Origin: an uncultured Draconibacterium sp.
GTDB taxonomy: Bacteria > Bacteroidota > Bacteroidia > Bacteroidales > Prolixibacteraceae
Length of the DNA: 64,000 nucleotides
NCBI RefSeq assembly: GCF_963677565.1
Contig: NZ_OY781981.1
Coordinates: forward strand, 4,270,001 to 4,334,000
Reading direction: 5' to 3'
The notes under the pieces are model-generated. The model was not told the DNA's origin and did no database searches. It saw only the letters and a list, made by a program, of their open reading frames with translations. The position numbers and the translations under genes are program-made. Below are positions 49,150-58,607 of the stretch, one piece after another (positions within the stretch are counted from its first letter, which is position 1; each line of letters starts with the position of its first letter).

Positions 49150-51402
49150 TCAGAACAATAGGGTTACATTGCCCTTTTGTTTGTGTGTAACGCCTCTAAA
49201 ATCGTTGTATTCCAGCACCCAGGTGTACACACCCGAAGGTGCATAATTTCCATTGCGCATTTTGCCATCCCAGCCCTTTTCCTGAGATTGCGACTCGAAA
49301 ATCACTTCCCCCCAACGATTAAAAATCAACAAATTGTACCCTTCGTTTACAACGCCTTCGGCATACAGTCTGAATTCCCGGTCTTCCTCTATATTGGCAT
49401 TGGGCGAAAATGCTGTTGGAGGATTTAATTTATCGAATGCTACACTAAGCTGTTTTACGATTGTATCGGTACAATTAAAACTGTTAGCAACCTCAAGCGA
49501 TACATTATAAATTCCCATCGAGGAATAACGGTGAAGCGGATCTTTCTCTGCTGCAAAAGTGCTGTCGCCGAAATCCCAAAAATATGAAATGGCGGCATGA
49601 TTGGAATTGGAAAAACTAACTTCCGGGTCAGTAATCAGTATTTCCTCAGGATAAAAATCAAATCCTGCCGTTGGTACCGGATAAACTTTAATAAGGCTAT
49701 CGTAGATGGCAGTATTTTCGCAGCCGTTAATGTCAAGCACCGTGAGACTGATATCGAAGTTATTTTGCACATCCTCGGGATTGAGAAATGTGTGTACAGG
49801 GCTTTGCGCTGTAGAAGTGTTTCCATCGGAAAAATCCCAGAGATACGATTCGGCCGGTTTATTGGTTGAAACCAAGAAGTTTGTTTTTACAGGTGAACAC
49901 CCCTCTGTATTAACAACCGATACAATAATATCAGGTTTAACTTTAACTTCGCGTGGTGCCGAGCTTGCAACACATCCTTGCTCGTTTACTTTCAAGGCAA
50001 CCGACCGTTGACTATCATCAAATCCCAGGGGAATAGTAATACTGTCTAAACCAATTCCTGACTCAAATTCATCGTTGTTATAATACCACGTATATTGTGT
50101 CTCTTCAATAGTTGTACCTATGTAAGCCAACTGCAAATTGTAGCCATAACACTCGTTGGTATCAAGATCGAATATTGCTTCTGGTTGATTATGGAACTCA
50201 AATACCACCGTATCTGAGTATGGACAACCTGCATTATCAATAGTGTTTAACAGAAGTTCATATTTACCATACTCTCTTACTGATATTTTTGGCTGCAAGG
50301 TTAAACCATCGGACACCGAAACTTTTGAATCTAAAGGAATTAGTTCCACTTGTGGTGTGGAATTCTTAAAAATTAAGCTAACGGTTTCTGATGTTGTTCC
50401 GCAAAACAAAGTTTGTACCTGGCTGTAATCCAACTCCGGTCGATGGCTTTCACGTACTTCAATGTAGGCTGTTGCCGAGAGTTGCAACGTAATATTTTCC
50501 ATGCCCCCGTACTCTACCACATATCCCTGAGGATAATAATAGCCATCTGGTTCATCTCTATCACCTTCATCAGATAGATCGTTCCATGATTTGGGCTTAC
50601 TGCCAGGAGCTACTACCATATGTGCATAATTCTCGTAGTCTCCCCAGGTTTTTCTTAAATTGTTGGGTTCTCCGTTATTCCAGTTGGCATAATTTCCACC
50701 AACTGTTGTTCCATTTGCTGTTCCCTGCCAAAACTGTGTTCCTGCTTCCGGGCCAGTAGCCCAAATCCATTTCCCCGACGTTTGGGTATCATTAGCACCA
50801 ATCCAGCCTACTCCATCAATTTTGGAATAGATAAAGTCATTTTCAACACTCGACATAACGGTAGCCAGGTAACCCTGCAAACCATAATAAGTTAAATTTT
50901 CGGCTGCTATTTTGGCTTCTGTCCATCGGATACCTCGATCAGAAATGAATTGGTAAAAATGTTTTGTATGAGGTAAATAATCGGCGTCAAGCAAACTTAT
51001 TGCAAACTCTCTGATCCCTGCGTTTCGTGTTCCGCTCTCATTGTAATAATAAACTTTCGAAATGGCTTCCTGATATTCTTCATCAGTAGCGGCTCCATTA
51101 ATTTCAAGTGTCCCGTTTGAGCTTCTCCAATTGTACTTTAGCGATCCAATCGGCTCAAACCCCAGCCGGTCTTCTCCTTGTTCATAGTTAACAATCGAAA
51201 CCTGCATTCCTTTATCATCGGCATCAATCTGAATATTCTCGATGGAAATATTTGGTGCAACATAAACCGAATCAGAGCAGTAAACAATCGGATCTGTATC
51301 AGTATTCTCAATAACCGGAACTTCAGTTTGCCCCATAACAAAACCGGCACTTCCCAGAAACCATAAAAGCAAGCAAAGAAATACCGGTTTTATATTTATC
51401 AT
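49150..51402 (-). CDS. Secreted T9SS type B (CHU_C) protein with C-type lectin and PKD domains
   Basis: 750 residues with signal peptide ('CLLLWFLGSAGFVMGQ'). A C-type lectin-like domain spans about residues 145-305 ('TKHFYQFISDRGIRWTEAKIAAENLTYYGLQGYLATVMSSVENDFIY', 'WIGANDTQTSGKWIWATG', 'NWNNGEPNN'; EPN is the usual mannose-type Ca-site motif). Ig/PKD-like domains follow (about 490-650; 'YLWDFSDGNTSTAQSPVHTF', 'YFWDFGDSTFAAEKDPLHRY'). The end is a CHU_C sorting domain ('PPTAFSPNANIEEDREF', 'FNRWGEVIFESQSQEKGWDGKMRNGNYAPSGVYTW'). It should be exported by type IX secretion and held at the cell surface as a sugar-binding adhesin. Confidence 0.92.
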   Translation of the reverse strand: MINIKPVFLCLLLWFLGSAGFVMGQTEVPVIENTDTDPIVYCSDSVYVAPNISIENIQIDADDKGMQVSIVNYEQGEDRLGFEPIGSLKYNWRSSNGTLEINGAATDEEYQEAISKVYYYNESGTRNAGIREFAISLLDADYLPHTKHFYQFISDRGIRWTEAKIAAENLTYYGLQGYLATVMSSVENDFIYSKIDGVGWIGANDTQTSGKWIWATGPEAGTQFWQGTANGTTVGGNYANWNNGEPNNLRKTWGDYENYAHMVVAPGSKPKSWNDLSDEGDRDEPDGYYYPQGYVVEYGGMENITLQLSATAYIEVRESHRPELDYSQVQTLFCGTTSETVSLIFKNSTPQVELIPLDSKVSVSDGLTLQPKISVREYGKYELLLNTIDNAGCPYSDTVVFEFHNQPEAIFDLDTNECYGYNLQLAYIGTTIEETQYTWYYNNDEFESGIGLDSITIPLGFDDSQRSVALKVNEQGCVASSAPREVKVKPDIIVSVVNTEGCSPVKTNFLVSTNKPAESYLWDFSDGNTSTAQSPVHTFLNPEDVQNNFDISLTVLDINGCENTAIYDSLIKVYPVPTAGFDFYPEEILITDPEVSFSNSNHAAISYFWDFGDSTFAAEKDPLHRYSSMGIYNVSLEVANSFNCTDTIVKQLSVAFDKLNPPTAFSPNANIEEDREFRLYAEGVVNEGYNLLIFNRWGEVIFESQSQEKGWDGKMRNGNYAPSGVYTWVLEYNDFRGVTHKQKGNVTLLF

Positions 51403-51413
51403 CGGAATTGTAA

Positions 51414-52403
51414 TTATTTTCTATTGGAAAAATATTTCATGAATTGAGAACGCTCATAAACCATTGGATCAGGAATATTTTTATAGGAAAGACGGCCTCT
51501 GAAATCGTCGATAGATTTAAAGTTCCATTTTTTCATAAACGCAGTCAATTCGTCCAACATCCCGCTAACCACACTTGAGCCATTTACATACAAGGTTGAA
51601 CATAGTTGTGCCACCTGAGCACCAGCCAATAGTTGCTTTATTACCGCATCGCCATTGTGAATTCCAGTTGATGCAGCAATATCTAAATGCGTTACTGACG
51701 ATGAAACAATTCCCACCCAACGCAACGAATGGCGTAAATCTGATGGGGAACTAAATACTTCTGAAGCTACTATTTCTAGTTTATCGAGATTGATATCCGG
51801 TTCATAAAAACGATTAAACATTACTACCCCTGCAGCACCATTTGCTTTCAACTTATCGGCCATACCGATGATATTGCTGTGGTTCAATCCAAACTTAACT
51901 GCAACCGGAATGCTCACCTCTTTTTTCACCTTTTCTAGAACGTCAAGATATAATTGTTCAATCATTCCAGGTTTTTCATGACGATCGGTTGGCAAATAAA
52001 ATATATTCAGTTCGATGGCATCGGCACCGGCTTCTTCAAAATCTTTGGCAAAAGAAGTCCACTCTTTCGATGAAACGCAATTTACACTGGCAATAATCGG
52101 TACGTCAACTGCTTCCTTCGCTTTTTTCACCAACTCCAAATGTTTCGTTATCGTATTGTCTCGCAGGTAGTTTTTAATATAGTCTTCAGCTTCGGGGTAA
52201 CCCATGTTTTGCTGATCTTTTTCCAACATACTGGTTACCTCGTTATTAATCTGTTCTTCAAAAATCGATTTCAAAACGATAGCACCAATACCTGCATCGG
52301 CAAGTTCTTTAATTTTCTCAACCGAACTGGTTAATCCTGAACTGGCTGCCACTAATGGATTTTTAAGTTTCAGTCCGAGGTATGTAGTCTCTAAATTTGC
52401 CAT
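51414..52403 (-). CDS. Dihydroorotate dehydrogenase-like flavoprotein
   Basis: 329 residues, an FMN-binding TIM barrel of the class 1 DHODH family. 'LETTYLGLKLKNPLVAASSGLTSSVEKIKELADAGIGAIVLKSIFEEQ' is the N-terminal region, 'IIASVNCVSSKEW' holds the active-site Cys of class 1A-like enzymes, and 'AVKFGLNHSNI' and 'GVVMFNRFYEPDI' are phosphate/flavin segments. Bacteroidota often carry this paralogue outside the pyrimidine operon, so its substrate may not be dihydroorotate. It lies 11 bases upstream of the T9SS cargo gene on the same strand. Confidence 0.85.
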   Translation of the reverse strand: MANLETTYLGLKLKNPLVAASSGLTSSVEKIKELADAGIGAIVLKSIFEEQINNEVTSMLEKDQQNMGYPEAEDYIKNYLRDNTITKHLELVKKAKEAVDVPIIASVNCVSSKEWTSFAKDFEEAGADAIELNIFYLPTDRHEKPGMIEQLYLDVLEKVKKEVSIPVAVKFGLNHSNIIGMADKLKANGAAGVVMFNRFYEPDINLDKLEIVASEVFSSPSDLRHSLRWVGIVSSSVTHLDIAASTGIHNGDAVIKQLLAGAQVAQLCSTLYVNGSSVVSGMLDELTAFMKKWNFKSIDDFRGRLSYKNIPDPMVYERSQFMKYFSNRK

Positions 52404-52485
52404 AATAAAATTTTAATGTTTGAATCTCAGCACTCAACCTTATTAAAGTTGGTTACTTCCTATTTCAAAAAATCTGTCTGTCTGT

Positions 52486-53154
52486 TTAATAATTTCGTTC
52501 ACCAAATATTTTGCTTCCCACACGAATAAGTGTACTCCCCTCTTCTACAGCAATAGGATAATCGCCCGACATTCCCATCGATATTTCAGTAAAAGTATTC
52601 GAGCCGGAAAAGTATTTATTTTTCAGCGAATTAAAAATACTGTGCAACACCCGAAATTCGTTTCTTATCTGATTTTTGTCATCGGTATAGGTTGCCATTC
52701 CCATTACACCAACCACCCGCACGTTTTCAAGTTGTTTAAATGCTGCTGAATCCAGTATTTCATCAGCTTCCTCTAACGAAAGGCCAAACTTTGTACTTTC
52801 TTCGGCAATATGAAACTGTAGCAAAACATCAATAATCCTATTGTTCTTAACCGCCTCTTTATTGATGGTTTTTAACAATTTAATAGAATCTACACCGTGA
52901 ATCAGCGAAATAAAAGGAGCAATATATTTAACCTTGTTGGTTTGCGGATGGCCAATGAAATGCCACTCAATATCTTTCGGAAGTTCTTCGTACTTTTTGG
53001 TTAAATCCTGCACTTTGTTTTCGCCAAAAATACGGTGACCGGTTTCGTAGGCAGCCAAAATATCTTCATTTGGTTTTGTTTTCGAAACGGCTACCAAACG
53101 CACATTCTCAGGTAAACTGTTATTAATATCCTTAATATTCTTCCCTATATCCAT
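52486..53154 (-). CDS. YggS-family PLP homeostasis protein
   Basis: 222 residues from ATG 53154, the normal length of the family; a longer frame from 53244 is discarded because its first 30 residues do not look like the family and a promoter-like TATTTTTG (minus strand, 53229-53236) lies inside it. 'VRLVAVSKTKPNEDILAAYETGHRIFGENKVQDLTKKYE' includes the PLP-binding Lys in 'VSKTKP'. 'WHFIGHPQTNKVKYIAPFISLIHGVDSIKLL' and 'LSMGMSGDYPIAVEEGSTLIRVGSKIFGER'-type ends are conserved. It buffers pyridoxal phosphate rather than catalysing a reaction. Confidence 0.9.
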   Translation of the reverse strand: MDIGKNIKDINNSLPENVRLVAVSKTKPNEDILAAYETGHRIFGENKVQDLTKKYEELPKDIEWHFIGHPQTNKVKYIAPFISLIHGVDSIKLLKTINKEAVKNNRIIDVLLQFHIAEESTKFGLSLEEADEILDSAAFKQLENVRVVGVMGMATYTDDKNQIRNEFRVLHSIFNSLKNKYFSGSNTFTEISMGMSGDYPIAVEEGSTLIRVGSKIFGERNY

Positions 53155-53228
53155 CCGTTGGTTCAATTTGCTGTAAAAATAGAAATAATGTTGGAAACCC
53201 TTCAATGATCGGGATTCAAAGTTGGAAG

Positions 53229-53236
53229 CAAAAATA
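53229..53236 (-). promoter_or_regulatory. -7 element for the yggS-like gene
   Basis: On the minus strand the bases read TATTTTTG, an exact TAnnTTTG match, about 75 bases before ATG 53154. No clear -33 partner. Confidence 0.4.
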
Positions 53237-53249
53237 TCGTTCATTTTAA

Positions 53250-53257
53250 TACTTTTG
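53250..53257 (+). promoter_or_regulatory. -7 element for pabB
   Basis: TACTTTTG, exact TAnnTTTG match, 8 bases before the first ATG of pabB and 38 before the second. The nearest TTG upstream is 25 bases away, longer than usual. Confidence 0.4.
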
Positions 53258-53265
53258 CATCGGAA

Positions 53266-54258
53266 ATGAGGGGAATAAAGTCAATAGCAGCAGAAATGAA
53301 CAAACTGGGCAAAAGGAATGAAGCCTTCGTTTTTGTAATCGATTTTGAAGCAACAAAGGCAAGGTTATATAAACCCGATGATACGGATAAAATCCGGTGG
53401 CAGGCAAATAATTGTTCAAACTTCTCTCCTGCTCCAACAAACAATAAAGAAATTGAATGGAAAACTGAGCCGGTTTCGTTCAGCCAATATAAAAAGGGTT
53501 ATGATCTTGTTCAGCAACACATACATAATGGCGACACGTATTTGCTAAATTACACGCAGCCAACAAAGGTTAATACCAACCTGTCATTAGAGGAGATTTT
53601 TAACCACAGCGAAGCGCGCTACAAGGTACTTTTGAAAGATGAGTTTGTATGTTTTTCGCCAGAGATTTTTGTGCAGATTAATGCAGGAAAAATTTCGTCG
53701 TACCCCATGAAAGGAACAATGGATGCTTCGTTACCCAACGCTAAAGAGCGCATTCTGAACGACTCGAAAGAATTAGCCGAGCACAACACTATTGTAGACC
53801 TTATTCGAAACGACCTAAGCCTGGTGGCCGAAAATGTAATGGTGGAAAAGTTCCGTTACCTGGAGCAACTAAAAACCAACAAGCGCAATTTATGGCAGGT
53901 AAGTTCGAAAATTAGTGGTGATTTGCCCGAAAACTATACGGAGCAAATTGGCGATATTATTTTTAAAATGCTGCCTGCCGGATCGATATGTGGAGCACCC
54001 AAAAAGAAAACCGTTGAGATTATTAAAGCTGCCGAAAACTACAAGCGTGGTTTTTACACCGGTATTTTTGGCTATTTCGACGGGCAAAACCTCGACAGCT
54101 GTGTACTGATACGTTACATTGAAAAAGAGGATGACCAACTGCTTTATAAAAGTGGCGGTGGCATAACTTTTTTAAGTGATGCCAAAAGTGAATATGACGA
54201 ACTGGTGAAAAAGGTTTATATTCCGGTTTTTAAGAAAGATTCACCTACAGGAGATTGA
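53266..54258 (+). CDS. pabB: Aminodeoxychorismate synthase component I
   Basis: 330 residues, a short PabB made of the chorismate-binding domain only. 'YKKGYDLVQQHIHNGDTYLLNYTQPT', 'FSPEIFVQINAGKISSYPMKGTMDASLPNAKERILNDSKELAEHNTIVDLIRNDLS' (PMKGT is the aminodeoxychorismate synthase signature with the reactive Lys) and 'MLPAGSICGAPKKKTVEII' are present. It aminates chorismate on the way to p-aminobenzoate and folate. The true start could be the second Met (53296), given the family N-terminus and the promoter position. The pabC-like gene follows after 149 bases. Confidence 0.93.
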   Translation: MRGIKSIAAEMNKLGKRNEAFVFVIDFEATKARLYKPDDTDKIRWQANNCSNFSPAPTNNKEIEWKTEPVSFSQYKKGYDLVQQHIHNGDTYLLNYTQPTKVNTNLSLEEIFNHSEARYKVLLKDEFVCFSPEIFVQINAGKISSYPMKGTMDASLPNAKERILNDSKELAEHNTIVDLIRNDLSLVAENVMVEKFRYLEQLKTNKRNLWQVSSKISGDLPENYTEQIGDIIFKMLPAGSICGAPKKKTVEIIKAAENYKRGFYTGIFGYFDGQNLDSCVLIRYIEKEDDQLLYKSGGGITFLSDAKSEYDELVKKVYIPVFKKDSPTGD

Positions 54259-54407
54259 GATAGGTTGAAAAGAGATTGAATGCTTCAATGCTTCAATAGA
54301 CAAATTGTTGAATTAATGAATTACCTGCTACTGTTTGGCAACTGGCTATTACTCTCAGCTTGTATCTTGAAACTCGTAACTAGTGGCTAGAGATTAGAAA
54401 CTAAAAT

Positions 54408-55010
54408 ATGCAACTACTGGAAACCATAAAATGTAAAGACGGAAAACTGTATAACCTGGATTATCACCAGGCACGTTTTGATGTGGCGCGAATAAAATTT
54501 TTCCCGGGGGCACCAAAACTCCAACTGAAATCACTTATTAAAATACCGGAAGATTGCAAACAGGGTTTATTCCGCTGCCGGGTAGTATATTCTGATTATA
54601 TTGAAAAAATTGAATTTCTTCCGCACCAGTATCGCCAAACCAACAGCATCAGACTAATTAAAGACAATAGCATTGAATACAGCAACAAATACACCGATCG
54701 AAGTCAGCTTCAGCAGTTGTTTGACCAGCGTGGCAATTGCGACGAAATTCTGATTGTACAGAATAATTGTATTACGGATAGTTTTACAGCCAACCCAATC
54801 TTTTTTGATGGCGAAAAATGGTGGACACCCAACACTCCCCTGCTGCCCGGAACGCAACGTGCACGACTGTTAGCCGAAAACAAAATTTTTGTTTGTCACA
54901 TTACCGTTAACGATATCCATAACTACCAGAAAATTGGATTGATAAACGCCCTGCAGGATATGGATGATATGCCGGTTCTGCCGGTTAAAAAAATTTATCA
55001 TGAAATATAA
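54408..55010 (+). CDS. pabC: Aminodeoxychorismate lyase-like class IV aminotransferase
   Basis: 200 residues, shorter than typical class IV enzymes (about 270) but normal for this Bacteroidota type. 'LLETIKCKDGKLYNLDYHQARFDVARIKFFPGA' is the N-terminus, 'RQTNSIRLIKDNSIEYSNKYTDRSQL' carries the likely PLP Lys region ('NKYTDR'), and 'DEILIVQNNCITDSFTANPIFFDGEKWWTPNTPLLPGTQRARLL' the cofactor loop. Next to pabB it should release p-aminobenzoate and pyruvate from aminodeoxychorismate. Its last 11 bases overlap the next gene. Confidence 0.85.
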   Translation: MQLLETIKCKDGKLYNLDYHQARFDVARIKFFPGAPKLQLKSLIKIPEDCKQGLFRCRVVYSDYIEKIEFLPHQYRQTNSIRLIKDNSIEYSNKYTDRSQLQQLFDQRGNCDEILIVQNNCITDSFTANPIFFDGEKWWTPNTPLLPGTQRARLLAENKIFVCHITVNDIHNYQKIGLINALQDMDDMPVLPVKKIYHEI

Positions 55011-55602
55011 AGGCATTGCTAAAAAAATAATTGAGTTGAAAAATGCCGACTTGCGACTTCGGGAAAAACTTGTTAAAGCCGGACAACTTGGAGAAGGGTA
55101 TAACAAGAAAATGGAAGATCTGCACAACAGCAATGCGCAACAATTAGATGAAATAATAGACTCGATTGGTTATCCAACAATCGACAATATTGGAAAAGAG
55201 GCCAGTGAGGCCAGTTGGTTAATCATACAACATTCCATTAGTCGCCCTGAGTTTATGAAAAAGTGCGCAAAGCTGCTTGCATTAGCTGTCAAAGAGAAGC
55301 TGGCAAATCCTACAGATTTGGCTTACCTGACGGACAGGATTGCTGTTTTCGAAGAAAAACCGCAATTGTTTGGAACACAATTCGACTGGGATGAAAATGG
55401 TGAACTAAGCCCAAATCCTTTTGACGACTTAACAACGGTAAACGAAAGAAGAAAATCACTTGGGCTGAACACACTTGAAGAACAGACGGAGAAAATCAGA
55501 GAACAAGCAAAAAATGAGAATCATCAGGCACCGCCCGATTTTGCAAAAAGGCAACAGGAAATCAGGAAATGGAAATTGAAAATTGGTTGGATTAATAGTT
55601 AG
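55000..55602 (+). CDS. DUF6624-family protein
   Basis: 200 residues from ATG 55000, overlapping pabC by 11 bases. 'DEIIDSIGYPTIDNIGKEASEASWLIIQHSISRPEFMKKCAKLL' and 'LANPTDLAYLTDRIAVFEEKPQLFGTQFDWDENGELSPNPFDD' are typical of DUF6624, a family without known activity. No signal peptide. The overlap suggests coupled translation with pabC, but I know of no link to folate synthesis. Followed by a 129-bp gap with no gene. Confidence 0.8.
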   Translation: MKYKGIAKKIIELKNADLRLREKLVKAGQLGEGYNKKMEDLHNSNAQQLDEIIDSIGYPTIDNIGKEASEASWLIIQHSISRPEFMKKCAKLLALAVKEKLANPTDLAYLTDRIAVFEEKPQLFGTQFDWDENGELSPNPFDDLTTVNERRKSLGLNTLEEQTEKIREQAKNENHQAPPDFAKRQQEIRKWKLKIGWINS

Positions 55603-55731
55603 CTGGTCCCGCTGCGCTAAAATAGTTTCAGCCTTGTTTCTCGTCAGCAGTCTTCAAACAGGTATTTTCCGTCAATTGTTAACTCAATCATTGTTAATTA
55701 ACTTTGCTGTTCCCAAAATCCCGCCTGCAGC

Positions 55732-57786
55732 TTAAATCAATCCCTTATCCACCAATGCCTTTTTAATTGTTTCATGTTTTTTCCAAAAACGGTCTTCAAT
55801 TTTCTGATTAGTTCTGTGATAGTCCGGATTATTTTTTAATGGTTTCATGATAGGATCTTTCTGCTCGAAAACTAAAATCCAGTACTGGTAATTATCCTGT
55901 GTTGCAAAAATCCTGAGTTGTTCCAACGCTTCCTTGTATTTCCCCTCATAAGCATACATTACCGCCATGCTCGCACTTTTATATATCGATTCATCGTTAT
56001 TGCAATATTCCTTATAATTATTGAAAAATTTAGCGGCTTGTTCCTGCAATCCCATTTTTTGGTAAACCCAGGCAATTTTCACATCCTCCTGTGGATAAAT
56101 ATCCAGTCCGTATTTATCGCGGGCATCAACAAACTTTTCGAAATAATAAAAGGAACTGTCATAGTCTTCTTCGAAATAATAAACTTTTGCCACTTCCTGT
56201 AAAAGATCCAGGCGGGCAGTATCTTTGCGCCACTCGTTAAGCATCATTTTTTTGGTCCGCTCCGCATCGCCGTCTTTAGCGTACAAAATATACGTTTTCA
56301 CCAGCGGTGAATAATAATTCTCAGGATTATAATCCAGCGATTTGTTGATATAGGTAGCCGCCTCATCAATAAAACCATTTTGAATAAGCGCATTACTCAG
56401 GTGCAAATAGATAAAACTTTTGCCAATAGAATCATTGGCTGCAATATCGAGCTGAATACCTTTTAACGCATACTCCAGATATTTCGCTGTATTCGGAATT
56501 ACACGGGCATATAAATCGGCCAGCATCTGCACCACCGCCGACGAGTTGGGATTGTACTCCAGTGCTTTTTCGAGGTGCGGTAAAGCCAGGTTATACTCCT
56601 CCATTTGTATGTAGTACAGCGCCTTGGCAATCAGGCTTTCGGCGGAACGCGAATCGTAAAGCAGCGCCTTATCAGCAAAATTGTTAATTTGCTCGGTATA
56701 TTGTTTTTCCTTCTGGTTGACGTCCAGAAAGTAATACGAAATTGCCACATTAGCATAAGCCAACGCAAATTGATCGTCCTCTTCTATTGCTTTCTCAAAC
56801 AAGGAAATTGCCTTCTTTAAATTCTCTTCCGTTCGATTGTAATACAAGTTAAGTGCCTGGAGATAATAATCGTAAGCCTCCAGATTTTCTGTCGGTACTT
56901 TCTCAATTTGTTTTAATTCAGCGGGAGTTACAACAGCCTGAATGGCATCGGCAATTTTACGGGCCACTTCATTCTGAAGCGCAAAAACATCGTCCACTTC
57001 ACGGCTGTATTGCTCGCCCCATATTGGTCGGTCGGTAGCTGCTTCAATTAACTGGATATTAAGCAAAACCTGATTACCAAAACGCTGTCCACTCCCCTCC
57101 ACCAGGTAATTTACATTCAATTCTTCTGCAATCTCCGGAATACCTTTGTCCGTATCGCGATACTTTGCCACCGAAGTTCGGCTAACAACGCGCAGATCGC
57201 CAATTTTCTGCAGGTTGTTTAAAGTCGATTCCATTAAGCCGTTTACAAAATACAGGTTTAACGAGTCGCTACTTTCGTTTACAAAAGGTAACACGGCAAT
57301 CGATTTCTCCAGCTCAATCGGAGATTCGCTTTTTCTGCTGAGTAGAAAAATGGACACAACGATTACGACCAAAAACACCGCTGCTATCAAATACCATTTG
57401 TATTTCTTTAAGTCGTTTTCCTTTTCCGTGACTTCCTCTTCCGGCAAAGCTCCTTTTCGCACCTCACCAGGCGAATAACCATATTGTTCGCGAAAGCATT
57501 TTATAAAATACGACGTGTTTCCAAAACCTACCTGATACGAAATTTCGGCAACCGTTAGTGAAGTTTGCTTTAGCATTTCCAGGCCTTTTGTAACACGAAC
57601 CTGACGAATAAACTGACTTGCCGAAAGCTGGGTATGTGTTTTTATTTTTCGGAGCAAACTGGAACGACTCATATTCATAAGATCGGCCAGTTCGGAAACA
57701 CCAAATTGCTCATTCGCGATATTCTCCAGAATCATCGCTTCCGCTTTTTCGATAAAATCTGCTCCAAAAATTGATGTGTCTGACAT
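55732..57786 (-). CDS. AraC-type regulator with membrane helix, FlgO-like domain and TPRs
   Basis: 684 residues. The N-terminus (about 10-110) is an AraC DNA-binding domain ('FGVSELADLMNMSRSSLLRKIKTHTQLSASQFIRQVRVTKGLEML', 'EISYQVGFGNTSYFIKCFREQYGYSPGEVRKG'). One membrane helix (about 132-150) separates it from a FlgO/TolB-like domain ('KSIAVLPFVNESSDSLNLYFVNGLMESTLNNLQKIGDLRVVSRTSV') and at least eight TPR-like helix pairs (about 310-640). DNA binding inside the cell would thus be tied to sensing outside the inner membrane. It is divergent from the ankyrin-lipoprotein gene cluster, its most likely target (inference). Confidence 0.88.
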   Translation of the reverse strand: MSDTSIFGADFIEKAEAMILENIANEQFGVSELADLMNMSRSSLLRKIKTHTQLSASQFIRQVRVTKGLEMLKQTSLTVAEISYQVGFGNTSYFIKCFREQYGYSPGEVRKGALPEEEVTEKENDLKKYKWYLIAAVFLVVIVVSIFLLSRKSESPIELEKSIAVLPFVNESSDSLNLYFVNGLMESTLNNLQKIGDLRVVSRTSVAKYRDTDKGIPEIAEELNVNYLVEGSGQRFGNQVLLNIQLIEAATDRPIWGEQYSREVDDVFALQNEVARKIADAIQAVVTPAELKQIEKVPTENLEAYDYYLQALNLYYNRTEENLKKAISLFEKAIEEDDQFALAYANVAISYYFLDVNQKEKQYTEQINNFADKALLYDSRSAESLIAKALYYIQMEEYNLALPHLEKALEYNPNSSAVVQMLADLYARVIPNTAKYLEYALKGIQLDIAANDSIGKSFIYLHLSNALIQNGFIDEAATYINKSLDYNPENYYSPLVKTYILYAKDGDAERTKKMMLNEWRKDTARLDLLQEVAKVYYFEEDYDSSFYYFEKFVDARDKYGLDIYPQEDVKIAWVYQKMGLQEQAAKFFNNYKEYCNNDESIYKSASMAVMYAYEGKYKEALEQLRIFATQDNYQYWILVFEQKDPIMKPLKNNPDYHRTNQKIEDRFWKKHETIKKALVDKGLI

Positions 57787-57998
57787 GCTAATTTTAATTA
57801 AGCCGAAAGTAGAAAAATTTACGAAAACGGATGCCCCAAAAAGCCCGTTTGCTTCAAATGTGGCATTATTGCATCATAATTTTCATACCCGATTCAAACT
57901 TAACACTTATCGCTGCATATGGTTTAAATCAAGCCTTTGCGAATCGCACATCTTTGTACAAACAATTTTCAAAATCAAAAACATTAAAATTTAAAAAG

Positions 57999-58589
57999 AT
58001 GAAGACATTAAAAAGAAATTCAGTAAAAACAGTAGTAAGTATTTCGTTCTTTTTCCTGCTATTATTATCTGCGTGTGCAAATTCGGGAAGTAAGAATACC
58101 GAAAATAGTACAACGGCAAAATCAGTAGTTGAGAAACCCAAAATCAACATGCAAGCGGCAATAATGTCAAACAACCTCGAAGCCATAAAACAACACATTG
58201 AGGCAGGAAGCGATATTAATTTGAAAGACCAGATGAGTGGTTCAACACCGCTAATTTCGGCCGTATCGTTTGGCAGAAAAGAAATTACAAAAGCACTGAT
58301 TGATGCCGGAGCTGATTTGAATCTGAAGAATAACGACGGATCGACTGCTTTGCACTCTGCTGCCTTCTTTTGCCACATCGAGATTGTACAAATGTTACTC
58401 GACGCCAAGGCCGACAAAACCTTGAAAAATAATTTCGGAGCAACTGCACGCGAATCGGTTCTGGCACCTTTTTCTGATATGAAACCTATTTACGAAATGA
58501 TGCAGCAACAACTTGAGCCACTTGGCATAACAATAGATTTAGCTGAAGTGGAAAAGAACCGCCCGGTAGTTGCCATGATGTTACAGTAA
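57999..58589 (+). CDS. Ankyrin-repeat lipoprotein
   Basis: 196 residues from ATG 57999; earlier in-frame codons are discarded because the lipoprotein signal 'TVVSISFFFLLLLSACANSG' starts just after this Met. The Cys is the lipidation site. Three ankyrin-like repeats span about residues 48-140 ('NNLEAIKQHIEAGSDINLKDQMSGSTPLISAVSFGRKEITKALIDAGADLNLKNNDGSTALHSAAFFCHIEIVQMLLDAKAD'). It should lie in the periplasm, attached to a membrane, and act by protein binding. It starts a run with an acyltransferase, a WD-like protein and a serine hydrolase. Confidence 0.85.
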   Translation: MKTLKRNSVKTVVSISFFFLLLLSACANSGSKNTENSTTAKSVVEKPKINMQAAIMSNNLEAIKQHIEAGSDINLKDQMSGSTPLISAVSFGRKEITKALIDAGADLNLKNNDGSTALHSAAFFCHIEIVQMLLDAKADKTLKNNFGATARESVLAPFSDMKPIYEMMQQQLEPLGITIDLAEVEKNRPVVAMMLQ

Positions 58590-58607
58590 CCAGTTAAAAT
58601 TACAACA

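Noticed and set aside
54259..54407. Low-complexity spacer between pabB and pabC with repeated ATGCTTCA and CTAG/TTAG words
   Set aside because: Short imperfect repeats only; no hairpin, promoter or coding potential convincing enough to call.
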